This document shows positions 1 to 11,389 of a stretch of DNA of 64,000 nucleotides, in pieces (the stretch's first letter is position 1; each line of letters starts with the position of its first letter). The stretch is from assembly GCF_029852145.1 (NCBI RefSeq), contig NC_079979.1, forward strand, positions 11,634,642 through 11,698,641, given 5' to 3'. A model generated the notes under the pieces. The model had not been told where the DNA came from. It was given only the letters and a program-made list of their open reading frames with translations, and made no database searches. Origin of the DNA: Microplitis mediator. Taxonomy: Eukaryota > Arthropoda > Insecta > Hymenoptera > Braconidae. Made by a program: the position numbers and the translations under genes.

Positions 1-480
1 CTTAAATTACACTATGTTATACGGTTTTTTTTCAGTGCACGAACTCCTGTAACGTGAAAATAACTATTTTACATGCTAATTACACCAAAAATTTTAAGAT
101 TTAAAAAATACGCTAGAAAACGCAGACAATACGTCGTAAAAACTCCGAGGAAACACAGTAGAAACCTCTTGTCATTATGGTAGACAAAACACCGTTTTTT
201 ATCGAAAACCACCGTCGAAACTCCGTTGATACGTCGATTTTTTAGCGAGTTTGTACGGTGGCGCTTGAACCACTAGAATATACAGTGAAAACTCAATGGT
301 AATAAAGTGTAAAATGAGTGTCAGTAGATTAGTGTGAAACAAGGGTAAACTAAAAGTGAAATTTTCACAAACCCACCGTGTGATACACGTGAAATTCCGG
401 TGTATTTTCAGTGTAATTCGGATTACACTAAGTCAACACTGAAACCCACGGTGAAAACGGATCCGCCAGGGTAATATTTT
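1..480. repeat. GTGAAA/TTTCAC-rich repeat end
   Basis: Repeated short words of the type cagtgtaa, gtgaaaac and tttcac, ending near 475 with cggatccgccagggtaat. The word composition resembles the subterminal repeats of the TIR element at 36446-38297, which ends ccgagtccgcgaggga. It is probably the right end of a related element that starts outside the window. No coding signal is seen. Confidence 0.4.
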
Positions 481-1117
481 TTAAACTTGGCTAAAATTTT
501 TTAATGTTATATCTCAGTTTTTTATAACTTAATTCATTGTTGAAACTTCAAAAGTTTTTAACTGTCATCCTGCTTTCGGCCTTGTTAGTCTATTTCTAAG
601 AAATTCGAAAAAAGTTTGTATACTTAATGACTTTTATGAATGCGGTAAATTAAAAAATTTTATAGACTTCATAAAATTTTATAAACCATTATAAAATCAG
701 TTATTCCGAGTAATCTTACATTATTCGATCATATGTAAATTATTTCAAAAAATATTATGATTCCACCCGCACAGCTTAATATGTACTCAGAAGTTGCCAT
801 TAGATAGAATTTCTAACAACTCAATTATATAAAATTTCATACAATTATATAAAATTACATAAAAAATTTTCAACCGAATGTATAAATATGTATGATTATA
901 TATAAAATAATATAATTATATATATTTACATAAAATTATGTATATAAATATAGGATTATATATATTCCTCTATAATTATATATAAATATATATAGTTATA
1001 TAAGACGATACATGAATTTATATAATTATATATATTTGTATATAATTATATATTTTTATACATGATTATGTATTTTTATATATAATTTAACATGAAACTT
1101 TTTAAAAAATTATATAT
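481..1117. repeat. AT-rich sequence with ATATAATTATATA words
   Basis: Noncoding intron sequence. From about 840 to 1090 it is dominated by degenerate copies of a self-complementary word close to tataattatatata. It resembles the dispersed GATC-word arrays elsewhere but lacks the GATC core. The final five bases (tatat, 1113-1117) are the left target duplication of the copia element. Confidence 0.5.
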
Positions 1118-1383
1118 CGTTGGATATATTGCAATACAACTCTTATAAATTATATTCTATGTTTGTATGTGTGTATTCAAGTATGCATTTACTCATCCTA
1201 TGGATGAGTCACCCTTATTACTTATCACTTATTGTGGCTTATATATATATATATATTTAGCTATGTAAAATTACTTATAAGTCAGTCTTTTGAAATACAC
1301 TGAGTTATCCGTATCGGTTGTTTGCTCCTCAATTTATACTCCTTCTCACATTGCTATTTCCTAGTTCCTGTGATTCTGCTACA
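1118..1383 (+). repeat. Copia 5' LTR
   Basis: 266-bp LTR ending tgattctgctaca. Its first base is C where the 3' LTR has T (tgttgaatat at 5563). It shares long matches with 5563-5720 plus 7269-7437, including gactcatcctatggatgag and a TA microsatellite at about 1241-1257. Confidence 0.85.
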
Positions 1384-1397
1384 GGTTATGGGCCCAG
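1384..1397 (+). promoter_or_regulatory. Copia primer binding site
   Basis: ggttatgggcccag directly abuts the 5' LTR. This is the known copia-type PBS, complementary to an internal part of initiator tRNA-Met. Confidence 0.85.
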
Positions 1398-1408
1398 TAC
1401 AATAATTA

Positions 1409-2500
1409 GTGGCTACCAGGTGTTCAATTGAGCAGTTTGTATTTAATAAAAGAGGAGAAAAGGTTAAAGTTCAATATGAACTCGGGAGAAAGTTCAAGTG
1501 TGTCTTTTGGGATACCCAAATTGAATCTTACGAATTATCAAATATGGAAGTTCCGAATGGAAGCTCTTTTAGACGAAACGGGTGTTTAGAGCACGCCGTG
1601 ACTGAGACGGCACCAAGTGAGTCAAGCGAACTCGCAGTACGGAAGAAAATGGATCGTAAAGCTAATAGATCGGTATTTTACACACCTTTAGTACCGTTTA
1701 CCTACCAAAGCTACTATAACCCAAACTTTATAATGGTCCATCGTTCTTACCTATGTTAGGAGCATGCGCTGACAAACTTTCAGCTTTTATAAAATAACGA
1801 AGGTCTGGGGTTCACGGGCTCTTAGACTATAAGGCAACGATCCGCCTCATGGTTGAGGATAGGTGAGCTTGATTAGAGACCTTGAAACAGCTAAAAAAAC
1901 GTGGACGGTTTTAAAAAAATTACCATGAAAAAGTATCGCTAAACAATAAATCGGCAGTTTTGAGACAGTTGATGAACTTAAAGTTGAATGAAAATGGTAG
2001 TATGGAATTACATATCAACACAATAAAAGAATTAGCAGATAGACTGAAAAATATGAGAAGGACATTAGCGGAAGACCTGGTCTTTGCAATACTGTTATCA
2101 AGCTTACTAAAATCCTATGACTCATTGATAACTGCGTTAGACTCTCGACCTGATGACGATTTAACATTGGAATTTGTATCAAATAAATTAATTAACCAAT
2201 ACACAAGACAGTTAGGTGATAAGGTCATTGACAAAGAATAAGTATCGGCATTTAGGATAAACAAAAACAAAGGTATCAAGTGTTTCTTTTGTAATCGAGA
2301 AGGTCACATAAAGGCTGATTGCAGAAAATGTAAGAAATGGTTTGCCCATCAACAAAAGAACAAGTATGATAAAAGATTTCATAAAGCTTAGAAATCAGGA
2401 GAACCAGGAAACGACAGCGGCAGCGATAAAGCATACCAAGAAAAAGCTTACAATACTTCACATGAAAAGAAAAAGGTTTCTTCAAAATAGTGCTTGGATT
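1409..2500 (+). pseudogene. Copia gag remnant with CCHC zinc knuckle
   Basis: Gag of the copia element, broken into fragments. The 5' part changes frame around 1500-1590, where a typical copia gag signature (Tyr-Gln-Ile-Trp-Lys-Phe) is readable in a second frame and the downstream segment returns to the first. 1960-2241 is an open stretch of capsid-like sequence (MRQLMNLKLNENGSMELHIN). After a stop, a zinc knuckle CFFCNREGHIKADC (CX2CX4HX4C) lies at about 2280-2325. Multiple stops make it nonfunctional. Confidence 0.8.
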
Positions 2501-3595
2501 CCGGAGTAACACGCCACATGACGAATGAGATAGAATTTTTTTTGATCATATAGACACTAGGTATAGAAACAAAGTCAAGGTCGCTAGTTAAGAGTGTTGT
2601 GAGGTGTATGGAATTGGGTCTGGACAAATAAAGTGTGTAACGAATAGTGGTGTAGAAAAATTGTTAAAACTGAAAAATGTCTTATTTGTACCGTGTTTTG
2701 ATTCGGGATTATTATCTATAAGAGCTTTAGACTTTGATGGTTATAATGTTATGGTGCAAAACAGCAGAATGACAGTATTCAAAGGCAAAAAATAAATCAC
2801 GACAGCAGACGTCAACAACGAATTATATGTTTTAAGAGTGGCTGATAAAGCATTAAAAGTGTCAACAAACCACAGTGACAATAGTATTCACCAGTGGCAT
2901 CGTAGATTAGGACACAAAAACTCACAAGCGATACAGCAAATTATTGATAAATGCCAGTGAATACTAGAGGGAGAAGATACCTATTGACACTGGTAGACGA
3001 CTACAGCAGGTATACGCACGTGTTTTTGCTGAAAAAGAAATCACAAACGACTCAAGTATTGATAGACTTTGTTGAGTCAATGAAGACAAAATTTAACAAA
3101 AAACCGCAAGTGTTCAGATCAGATAGAGGTGGCGAATATGTCAATAACGAACGGAAAGATTATCTGAAGGCCAAAGGAATAAAGGTACAATACAGTGCGC
3201 GTTATACCCCCCAACAAAATGGGGTGGCAGAACGTAAAAACAGGACGCTAATTGAAGCTGTCAGACCAATGTTAGCTGATGCCTGTTTGTCCAACCAGTA
3301 TTGGGGTGAAGCAGTTGTCACTGCTGCGTACATTCAAAATAAATTACCGACTAAAGAAAGAGAGGCCACACCTTATCAGTTATGGCACGATAAAAAGCCT
3401 GATCTTAGTTTCTTAAAAGTGTTTGGATGTCGGGCATTCGCGCATATACCAAAACAAAATAGAAAGAAATTGGATGCCAAAGCACGTGAGTCTTTCATGG
3501 TTGGGTATTCTAAAGAGTCAAAAGCGTACCGTTTTCAGGATCGGTCAAATGGAAAAATAATAATAAGCCGTGACGTACAATTTTATCGAAAATGA
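2490..3595 (+). pseudogene. Copia protease and integrase region
   Basis: The protease active-site motif Asp-Ser-Gly is readable near 2492-2500 (LDSGVTRHM), followed by a fragment with the conserved tail KNVLFVPCFDSGLLS at 2604-2795. The integrase HHCC start WHRRLGHKNS is at about 2898. The open integrase core 2951-3595 (214 aa) carries TLVDDYSR, FRSDRGGEYVNN and PQQNGVAERKNRT, i.e. the D, D and E catalytic positions. Stops separate protease from integrase. A frame change at about 3580-3590 separates integrase from the RT ORF. Confidence 0.85.
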
Positions 3596-5513
3596 AAGAA
3601 GCGGTGAAAAATCAGAAGTCACATTCGATATCGTCGAACAAAATGCTTACAGTAATGGAAATGTTAATCAAAAAACGACCGGAGAACCGATTATGACAAG
3701 AAGCAGTGAAAAGAAATTAAAGAGTCAAGAACTAGATCAAGAAATCATAGACTTCCCAATTTCTGACACAGAGAAAATAAGCAACGTTACCCAGGAAAGG
3801 GAGCAAAATATTGAAAATGTTGTTGAAGACTCCTTTGACGATGACTACTATGATCCTGAAACGAGAGAAGACATTGACACCACCAATAAGGAAGACTTAT
3901 TTGCTGAAGATGGTAGCACTACCTCATCTGAAGAAGATTTTCAACCAGGTAATGACACATCGGAAGAACCTTCGTCATTCGCAGATGCCATTAATGAACC
4001 AGGTGCTGAAAAATTGATTTCAGCTATGAACGAAGAACTTGATTCATTAGAAGACAACGAGACTTGGGACCTGGAACTAATTCCCCGTAATAAACAACCA
4101 ATTAGTTGTAAGTGGGTTTATAAAATTAAAAAAGATTCCAGCGGTGTTCCTCAAAGATATAGGGCACGATTAGTAACTCAAGGCTTTACTCAACAGTACG
4201 GCATTGATTACGATGAAATCTTCGTGCCAGTAGTCAAGAACACAACATTCCGTACACTATTATCTATTGCCGGAAAACGGAAATTAATTTTAAAACACTG
4301 GGACGCCAAAACAGTTTTTTTGAACGGGGAACTTAAGGAAATCATATACATGAAGCAGCCTCCTGGATTCGAAGATGAACAAAGAAAAGATTGGGGCTGC
4401 AGATTGAACAAATCAATCTATGGTTTAAAACAAGCTGCAAAAGTATGGTATGAAAAATTAAAAGGTGTACTAAATAATTTAAATTTTCAAGTTTGCGATA
4501 ACGATCCATGCCTATTCAAAACTACGGGTGAAGGACCAACAATTTACATCGTTGTACACATCGATGATATGGTGGTCGCTTGTCGATCACCTGAAAGAAT
4601 CGAATTATTAAAGGCAGCAGTCAATGAACGATTTACAATAGTAGATCTAGGTGATTGGAAGATGTATCTAAGCACAGCAGTAAGAAGAAACGACGCAGGT
4701 GATATTTATGTAAATCAGAGCGAATATATTCAAAAAATCATTGAAAGAACAAAATTGACAAATGCAAAAGGTTCAATGTATCCATTGGAACCTGGTTTTG
4801 AAAAACTGAGGGCTGAATCGAAAGAAATAAAAGTCAATTATTATCAAAGGATTATTGGATTTCTATTGTATGTTGCCGTTAATACAATACCTGACATATC
4901 TGCTGCGGTATCTATTTTGAGTCAACATATAGTAGACACAAAAGAAGCTGACTGGCTAGAAATAAAAAGTGTCTGTAGATACTTGAAGTATACAATTGAT
5001 TATGAATTAAAACTAAGTAACAACCAACCAAAAAATAACAAACTTATCGGCTTTACGGACGCAAAATGGGTCGAGTGCAGAATTGATAGGAAATCTAACG
5101 CAGGATATGTTTTTCAATTATTTGACGGAGCAATAAGTTCGGTGTGTAAAAAACAATCTACTGTAATGCTCTCCACGGCAGAAGTAGAACTGGTGGCTTT
5201 ATGCGAAGCTGCTCGTGAAGCTGTATGGATAAAATATTTACTTTACTTCTTTGATGGACCGCAAACGTCCGCAATAACACTGTTTGAAGACAATCAAAGT
5301 GTGATAAATGGCCTCAAGGCTGGTAGCCCTACAAATCGGACAAAACACGTGGACGTAAAATATTTTTATACCAAAAATCTACAAGGCCGAGGGATAGTGG
5401 ATGTGCAGTATTGTCCCACAGAGCTTAACCGGGCTGATATGCTTACGAAATCTTTACAGTCAATAAAAATTAAAAATTTAGCAAAAGATATAGGTTTTAA
5501 AGTTTGGGAATAA
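3570..5513 (+). pseudogene. Copia reverse transcriptase and RNase H ORF
   Basis: Open 647-codon frame. An acidic linker (about residues 40-140) leads into RT: WDAKTVFLNGEL near residue 242, LNKSIYGLKQAAKVWY, then the catalytic box. This reads HIDDMVV near residue 330, with His in place of the usual Tyr of YVDD. RNase H motifs follow: GFTDAKW (about 494), STAEVELVALCEAAREAVW (about 535), FEDNQS (about 571) and KHVDVKYFYTKNL (about 591). It ends GFKVWE before the polypurine tract. Long and intact in itself, but cut off from integrase by a frameshift. Confidence 0.9.
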
Positions 5514-5562
5514 AACCACAAATCTATGTTAAGAATTTAGGGAAATTGTTTTGAGAAGGGAG

Positions 5563-5680
5563 TGTTGAATATATCGCAATACAACTCATAAATTATATTC
5601 TATGTTTGTATGTGTGCATCCAAGTATGCATTGACTCATCCTATGGATGAGTCACCCTTATGACTTATCACTTATTGTGG

Positions 5681-5724
<44 letters not shown>

Positions 5725-7264
5725 GGTGGTCCTTAATTTGGACATTTTCGAATTTTTATGCTCCCAGAGGCTTATGTGGTTCGAAATAAATAAAAAAAAA
5801 TATCCTCAAAGTTTCAGGTCTCTATCTCAATTTTAACCCGTGACGCACAGCGATGTAAGTTTCCCATTTAAATAACACGGGGTTTTTGGCATTGAACGAT
5901 TAAATTTTTATTCCGGCTAAAGTAATTGTTCGAAAAATTTGAAACTCTGTAGACTTTATCCTCATATCAGCAGCTACTCCTCAGAATTTTTACAGATTTT
6001 CAGCTACTATAATTTTGGAGGTACAGCATGATGAAAAAGAAGAAAAAAATTATTTTTTATATTTTTAGCTAAAAGTTTTTTCAAATAACATATCAAATCA
6101 GTCTGCATCCTTATCAGAAGTTCTTACTTTTTCTCATTCTTGCACCTAAGTGGGTGAACGGTATATCTTTGTTGCACTAATACAGTAATCAGGAACTTTG
6201 TATTAGTGTGCAGTAAAGTTTTCCTTGAAAGGATTTATTAAATTTATTACGATTACCTCACAAACGGTTTCAATTACGACAGAAAAAAAATTGTCATAAA
6301 GTTTGAGCTCTTAATTCCAACAGGACCACGTGCCGCAAATTTCGTTTCCGTGATTTTTTAAATTTATTATATTTATTTATAAAAGAGATCTATATTATTA
6401 ATAATTTATTATAGTTAGAAAATTGTAAACAAATAATTATTTCGATATTATAATGCACAAAACTATCAACCTTTTGTTTATTATTTATTGCTTAAAACAA
6501 ATAATAAACTTAAAGGTGACCAACTTATTTAAGCAAATATTGAAAGAAATTTAATTTATTGATAATATTTATCAACTGTTAAACTGAGACATAATATGAT
6601 TAGTGGCATTGATATACCGATCTCAGATATCAATTGAATGCATTATGTATTTTTGAAAAAGACACATTGTCAAATAACATAAACAAAATATTTCTTGAAA
6701 AAATCACAAAAAAAATTTTGCGGTAACTCTTCCCGTTAGAATTAAGAGGTTAAACTTTAAGGGAATTTTTTCTGTTGTAATTGAAAAAAAATGCTCCTGA
6801 TTACTGTATTAGTGCAACAAAGATATACCGTTCACCCACTTAGGTGCGAGAATGAAAAAAAGTAAGAACTTCTGATAAGGATGCAGACTGATTTGATATG
6901 TTATTTGAAAAAACTTTTAGCTGAAAATAAAAAATATAATTTTTTTCTTTTTTTTCATCATGCTGTACCCCCAAAATTATAGTAGCTGAAAATCTGTAAA
7001 AATTCTGAGGAGTAGCTGCTAATATGAGGATAAAGTCTACCGAGTTTCAAATTTTTCGAACAGTTACTTTAGCCGGAATAAAAACTTAATCGTTCAATGC
7101 CAAAAACCCCGTGTTATTTAAATGAGAAACTTACATCGCTGTGCGGCACGGGTTAAAATTGAGATGGAGACCTGAAACTTTGAGGATATTTTTTTTTATT
7201 TATTTCGAACCACATAAGCCTCTGGGAGCACAAAAATTCGAAAATGTCCAAAATAAGGACCACC

Positions 7265-7312
<48 letters not shown>

Positions 7313-7437
7313 GCTGGGTAAAATTACTTATAAGTCAGTCTTTTGAAATACATTGAATTATACGTATCGGTTGTTTGCTCCTCAATTTATACTCCACCTT
7401 ACACTCGCTATTTCCTAGTTCCTGTAATTCTGCTACA
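5563..7437 (+). repeat. Copia 3' LTR interrupted by a palindrome
   Basis: LTR halves 5563-5720 and 7269-7437 match the 5' LTR. The split point is the internal TA microsatellite, which is now expanded on both sides (about 5687-5720 and 7269-7310). Confidence 0.85.
5721..7268. mobile_element. 1.5-kb long-inverted-repeat (foldback) element
   Basis: The left end ttagggtggtcctta and the right end, read as reverse complement, agree almost base for base. Complementarity runs inward for several hundred bases, for example ctcccagaggcttatgtgg at 5761 versus its complement near 7210. There is no coding capacity; open frames inside are accidental. A second, left-truncated copy is at 59284-60777. It inserted into a TA microsatellite within the copia LTR, so it is younger than the copia element. 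Confidence 0.85.
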
Positions 7438-7761
7438 TATATAATCATAGATAATTATACAAAATTATATGGAATTTTATAAATTGGGCAGATCCATTAC
7501 TTTTTCGACGAAAGTGTGCGCGCGTGGATCACCAATTTGGACGCCGATTTTTTCCTCGAATGTAGGTCAGAAAAGAAGGTGATCCTGAAAATTTGAGCTC
7601 GATACCCCTAAATCCGGCCATTGGGCAATTTTCGAAATTTCAAAAAAGGCAATTTTTTGGTTATTTTTACAAATTTTTATCTTAGCTTCTATATAACTTA
7701 GAGGAAGTTTTCCAGCGGTATTTTTCTTCATGTACACAATACGTCCAAGAAAAACATTGAA

Positions 7762-9185
7762 ATTTGCTCTCAACTAATATCCGGCTTAATTGGGAGCTTC
7801 CAACTAAACCCCTGAATTAAAAAAATTTTTCTTTTTTTAAGAAATCCTCTCACATCTACAGTTTTTAGATAAGAAGGATAAATAACAGCTGACATTTTTA
7901 AAGTGAGTGTCTTCTGTTGATATCGTTTATCCCGAAAATTGCTTTGTTTAAAATAATTTTAGCGAATAAGTTTTCATATATCTAATGAATTATTTATTTG
8001 TTTTCAAGTTTATTATCAATGCCTGATTAAAATTTTTTATGGTACTGCTGTTTATTCTTATTAATGTAATGTATTAAGTACTCGGGACGATCGCAGCGAT
8101 CTTAAACACAAAATATTTACTTAATACACTACCTTGAAGAATCAACAGCAGTAGCATAAGAAATTTTAATTCTTCCGATGGCTGGGTCTGAACGCTGGCT
8201 ACTGGATGAACCTACTAATGTTGAGCTGATACTTTTATATGATCTACTTATTCAGTCTACTTCAACCATTTGGTTTTATGAAATATAACGAGCAATTTAA
8301 TTAATATTTTTGACTAAGAAAAAAAAAGAACTTCGTATTGTTTTTATTATAATTACATAATTTTTCAAAATAAAACTTATTAAATTTAATTGATTATTTA
8401 TCAAGAATCCAGTTGAATTATCTTGCTCTACTACCATTATTAAAAATGACATTTATTACAACAATCGATGACTTATTTTTTAATTAAATTAATTTTTGTA
8501 AGTAAAGTTATAAAATTGCGGTTGTTGATTGCAAATAATCACGAACTAAAATATATGTAAATTGTTAGATGCAAATAAATTTAATCGGAAAATTGAAATA
8601 TTTATTAATTAAAACTTAGTTTATTTCAAAAATAAATAGTTATTAATTTCAGAAAACTATTATAAAAAGTTATTTGAATAATTAATAATTGATGAGTAGA
8701 TTTTTTATAAGTAGCCATTCATTGGCCAGCCATCGGCAGCGTTGTACGACTGCCGTTTCCTCTATGGAAAGTCACATTCTGATATGAAACCAGTAATATC
8801 ATAACATATACATTCAAAAATTTTATTAAAAACTCATTTCGATATGACTACGCTATCTTGATCAACAACTAAACGGCTGCTGATATTTAACCGGGTTTGG
8901 GCCGAGAAATTTTTTCCGAGAAAAAAGGAATAGCTATCTGAAAATAGCGATTTTTGAAAAATTTATCGGCTTCGGATAACCGTATATAAACGAAATCGGA
9001 GCAATTAAGGAAAATTACAGTAGATATCAACAGAAGACACTCACACCAAAAATGTCAGCTGTTATTTATCCTTCTAATCTGAAAACTGTAGATGTGAGAG
9101 GATTTTTTAAAAAACGGAAAATTTTGTTAATTCAGTGGTTTAGTTGGAAGCTCCCAATCAAGCCGGATATTAGTTTAGAGCAAAT
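7762..9185. repeat. Inner 1.4-kb palindromic repeat
   Basis: atttgctct...ccggcttaattgggagcttcc at 7762-7802 is complementary to sequence ending at 9185. tgagtgtcttctgttgatatc near 7903 pairs with its complement near 9025. The centre (about 8040-8880) is AT-rich noncoding sequence with no gene that I can recognise. Confidence 0.75.
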
Positions 9186-9345
9186 ATCTATTTTTGACTT
9201 CTTGCTGAGAAAACCGACAATTATCAAAAAATTCGGGAAGTTATTGGTTTCACCCCGATTTTTAACAATCGGGTTTCCATCATATGTCAACATTTAAAGG
9301 TGCGAGGATGTTATTCTGTCATTTTCAGAGCGATGTCTGTATGTA

Positions 9346-9347
9346 TG

Positions 9348-9400
<53 letters not shown>
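9346..9400. repeat. GT microsatellite
   Basis: An uninterrupted run of gt dinucleotides preceded by tgtatgtatgcat, in the same position relative to repeat-family sequence as the gtatgtat-rich stretch at about 44505-44550. Confidence 0.9.
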
Positions 9401-9402
<2 letters not shown>

Positions 9403-9932
9403 CTTTTCTCATATCTTTTCAATGAGTGAACCGATTTAGATGGTTCTCGCGGCATTCGAAACATTTCTTTCGAACTTAGATTTTCAGAAAATATTAGAGC
9501 ATTTAGTCAAATAAACTCTGCCCGGGTTGTCTAATCTCCGTAAAGGAGAGCGGACAACATGGTTGAGGGCCGACCGGGCGCGTCCCCAGGTGGCGGATAG
9601 AGGGACGGCCAAGGTGGGAAGTGGCGGCTCACGATGACCTCCAGCAGGAGGGATATTGTGGGCAGGCCACGACTACTTTGGTTAACATGTGCTACAGGAA
9701 ACCCGGCAGGTGTAAAAACCAGCCCAGGGGGACCAAGGCCATGTCGCGGACCAACTTCCCAAGCCAAGGTGTAAGCGATCGTGCTGAGGGCTGAATGGCA
9801 CAGGGGTACTGTGTTCCGAACGATGCACCTTGGGGCACCAGGTGCAACCCCATTGTATCTATACACCTTCCGCTGTGCAATCAGGCTCTGCCGGCGGTGA
9901 CCGTATACTTCCTGACTACTCGTGGGACCAAA

Positions 9933-11389
9933 ATGGAAACAACAAACAAAAACTCTGGATTGGAGGCTTCGAAAGAGGACTCCGATCTTCTAAATGTCCA
10001 CATGAACGTAGTGGAGGGCACGGCAGGCTCAGCTAACGCCGGGACTCCTGGAACTCCAGCAGATGGAGGTAAGAAGAAGTACCGCAGTGGAGCTGCGAAA
10101 AAGAGGGCCCGGAAAGCCAAATTGGCCGCACGTGAACAATTTTCGGGGCAAAACAGCGGGGACGCTTCTTCCCCCATCAACGTAACCTCGGTGGAGGATG
10201 GCTCTTCAGTAGCTGGTTGCTTTAAAAGGCCCAGACCTGAGGACCAAACCCCACCAGAAGTGAAAAAAGTGACCAAACGCGGCAAGGTGACCTACAAACC
10301 GACTGGTTTCGGCGACGCAGTTAGGGCGGACAGACAGGTAGCTATTGTGCCTTCTGGATACCCTGACGCGTTGCTGAGCCAGGAGACGGGTGATCTGATC
10401 ACACAGGCGTTAGTCAAGGCGCTGGACGCTGTCCCTACAGGACAGCCCGTCCCGTGCTTTGACGGATGCCGGTGGGACCAAGGAGCTCTGTGGGTTACCT
10501 GCGCCGATGTCAAGGCCAATCAGTGGTTGCTGGGGACTGTCCCGGCTATTAAGGCTGGAGGGGGGGACTCGTTCTCCAAGCTCTGGAGAATGAAAAACTC
10601 CCTAGACTTAAGAAGCTGACGGCGGTTCTCAGTACCACTGAGGATACCAAGGTCATCCTGAACAGGCTGGCACGACAAAATCCTGGGCTCACCACTCAAT
10701 TGTGGCGGGTCTGGGATCGTAGGGTGGTAGGTAAAACTGTCCACCTTGTTCTGGGTGTGGACCGGTGGTCGCTGGCGGCACTCTCGGGGTGCAACTACTC
10801 TCCCCACTTCGGTCTTGGTAAGGCCCGTTTTTACGAGGTCACATCCGGGAACGCAGCTGGGGCGAGTGGAGGTGCTTTGGGAGGGGCTGCTAGAAAGGCA
10901 ACGAAGACCACGTCCGGAGCAGTGCCTCCTGAAAAGGAAAAGGCAAAGGCAAAGGTAGGGGAGCGGGGCCAGGAGACTGAAGCGGCTGGCGCTGCTCAGG
11001 AAACTGGCACTGCTCCCATACCTCCAAAGATTGTGGTCGTTCCACCTCCACCTCCTCCAGCTGAGGAACCTGCTGGGTCCCTCGGTGGAGGGGAGAGGGA
11101 GGGGGAACGTCACAATTCGCTTTGGACCTCGATAGTAGGGCCAATCATCAAGCCACCTCGCCTGATAATGAGTGGGACTTCCGATGGGGAAAAGACCATG
11201 CCTCCGGCAAGATCTGGATCCAGAGGAAGACCCACAAAGGCGAAGGCGGTTGCCAAAGAGGGCCTGTCAGGGACTAAGCAGGGTAAGCAAGCTACCCTCG
11301 CTCAGGCCCTGGGGGGAACCCTCCAGTTGTCCGGCACACCGAAAGAGGGGATAGCCGAGACCAACAAGAAGGAAGACGATGGGCACTAA
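9933..11389 (+). pseudogene. LOA ORF1 (gag-like), one frameshift
   Basis: Nucleic-acid-binding ORF1 of the LINE. I choose the ATG at 9933 (METTNKNSGLEASKEDSD); the frame is open further upstream to 9795 but that part looks like 5' UTR. The N-terminal half is rich in Lys, Arg and Ala (KKKYRSGAAKKRARKAKLAA). The frame closes at 10619, but the matching continuation (VILNRLARQNPGLTTQLWRV) is read in another frame to 11389. The shift falls at the G-run 10558-10566 and looks like an indel. The C-terminal part is Pro/Gly-rich. Its stop overlaps the ORF2 start. Confidence 0.75.

Larger units (their letters stand above)
1118..7437 (+). mobile_element. Degenerate Ty1/copia LTR retrotransposon
   Basis: Structure in order: 5' LTR 1118-1383; PBS; broken gag with CCHC knuckle; protease; integrase; reverse transcriptase and RNase H; purine tract ttgagaagggag (5551-5562); 3' LTR 5563-7437. 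The order PR-IN-RT-RH is diagnostic of copia. A tatat target duplication flanks it (1113-1117 and 7438-7442). The 3' LTR is enlarged by a palindromic element (5721-7268) inserted in its TA microsatellite. Several frameshifts and stops in gag, and one between IN and RT, show it is inactive. Orientation is opposite to tomosyn transcription. Confidence 0.9.

Noticed and set aside
7141..9297. Short ORFs within palindromes (7141-7356, 7567-7773, 9052-9297)
   Set aside because: They lie in inverted-repeat arms, end in TA repeats or repeat sequence, and have no domain.
10520..11144. Minus-strand open frames over LOA ORF1
   Set aside because: Shadows of the GC-rich plus-strand ORF; no recognisable domain.
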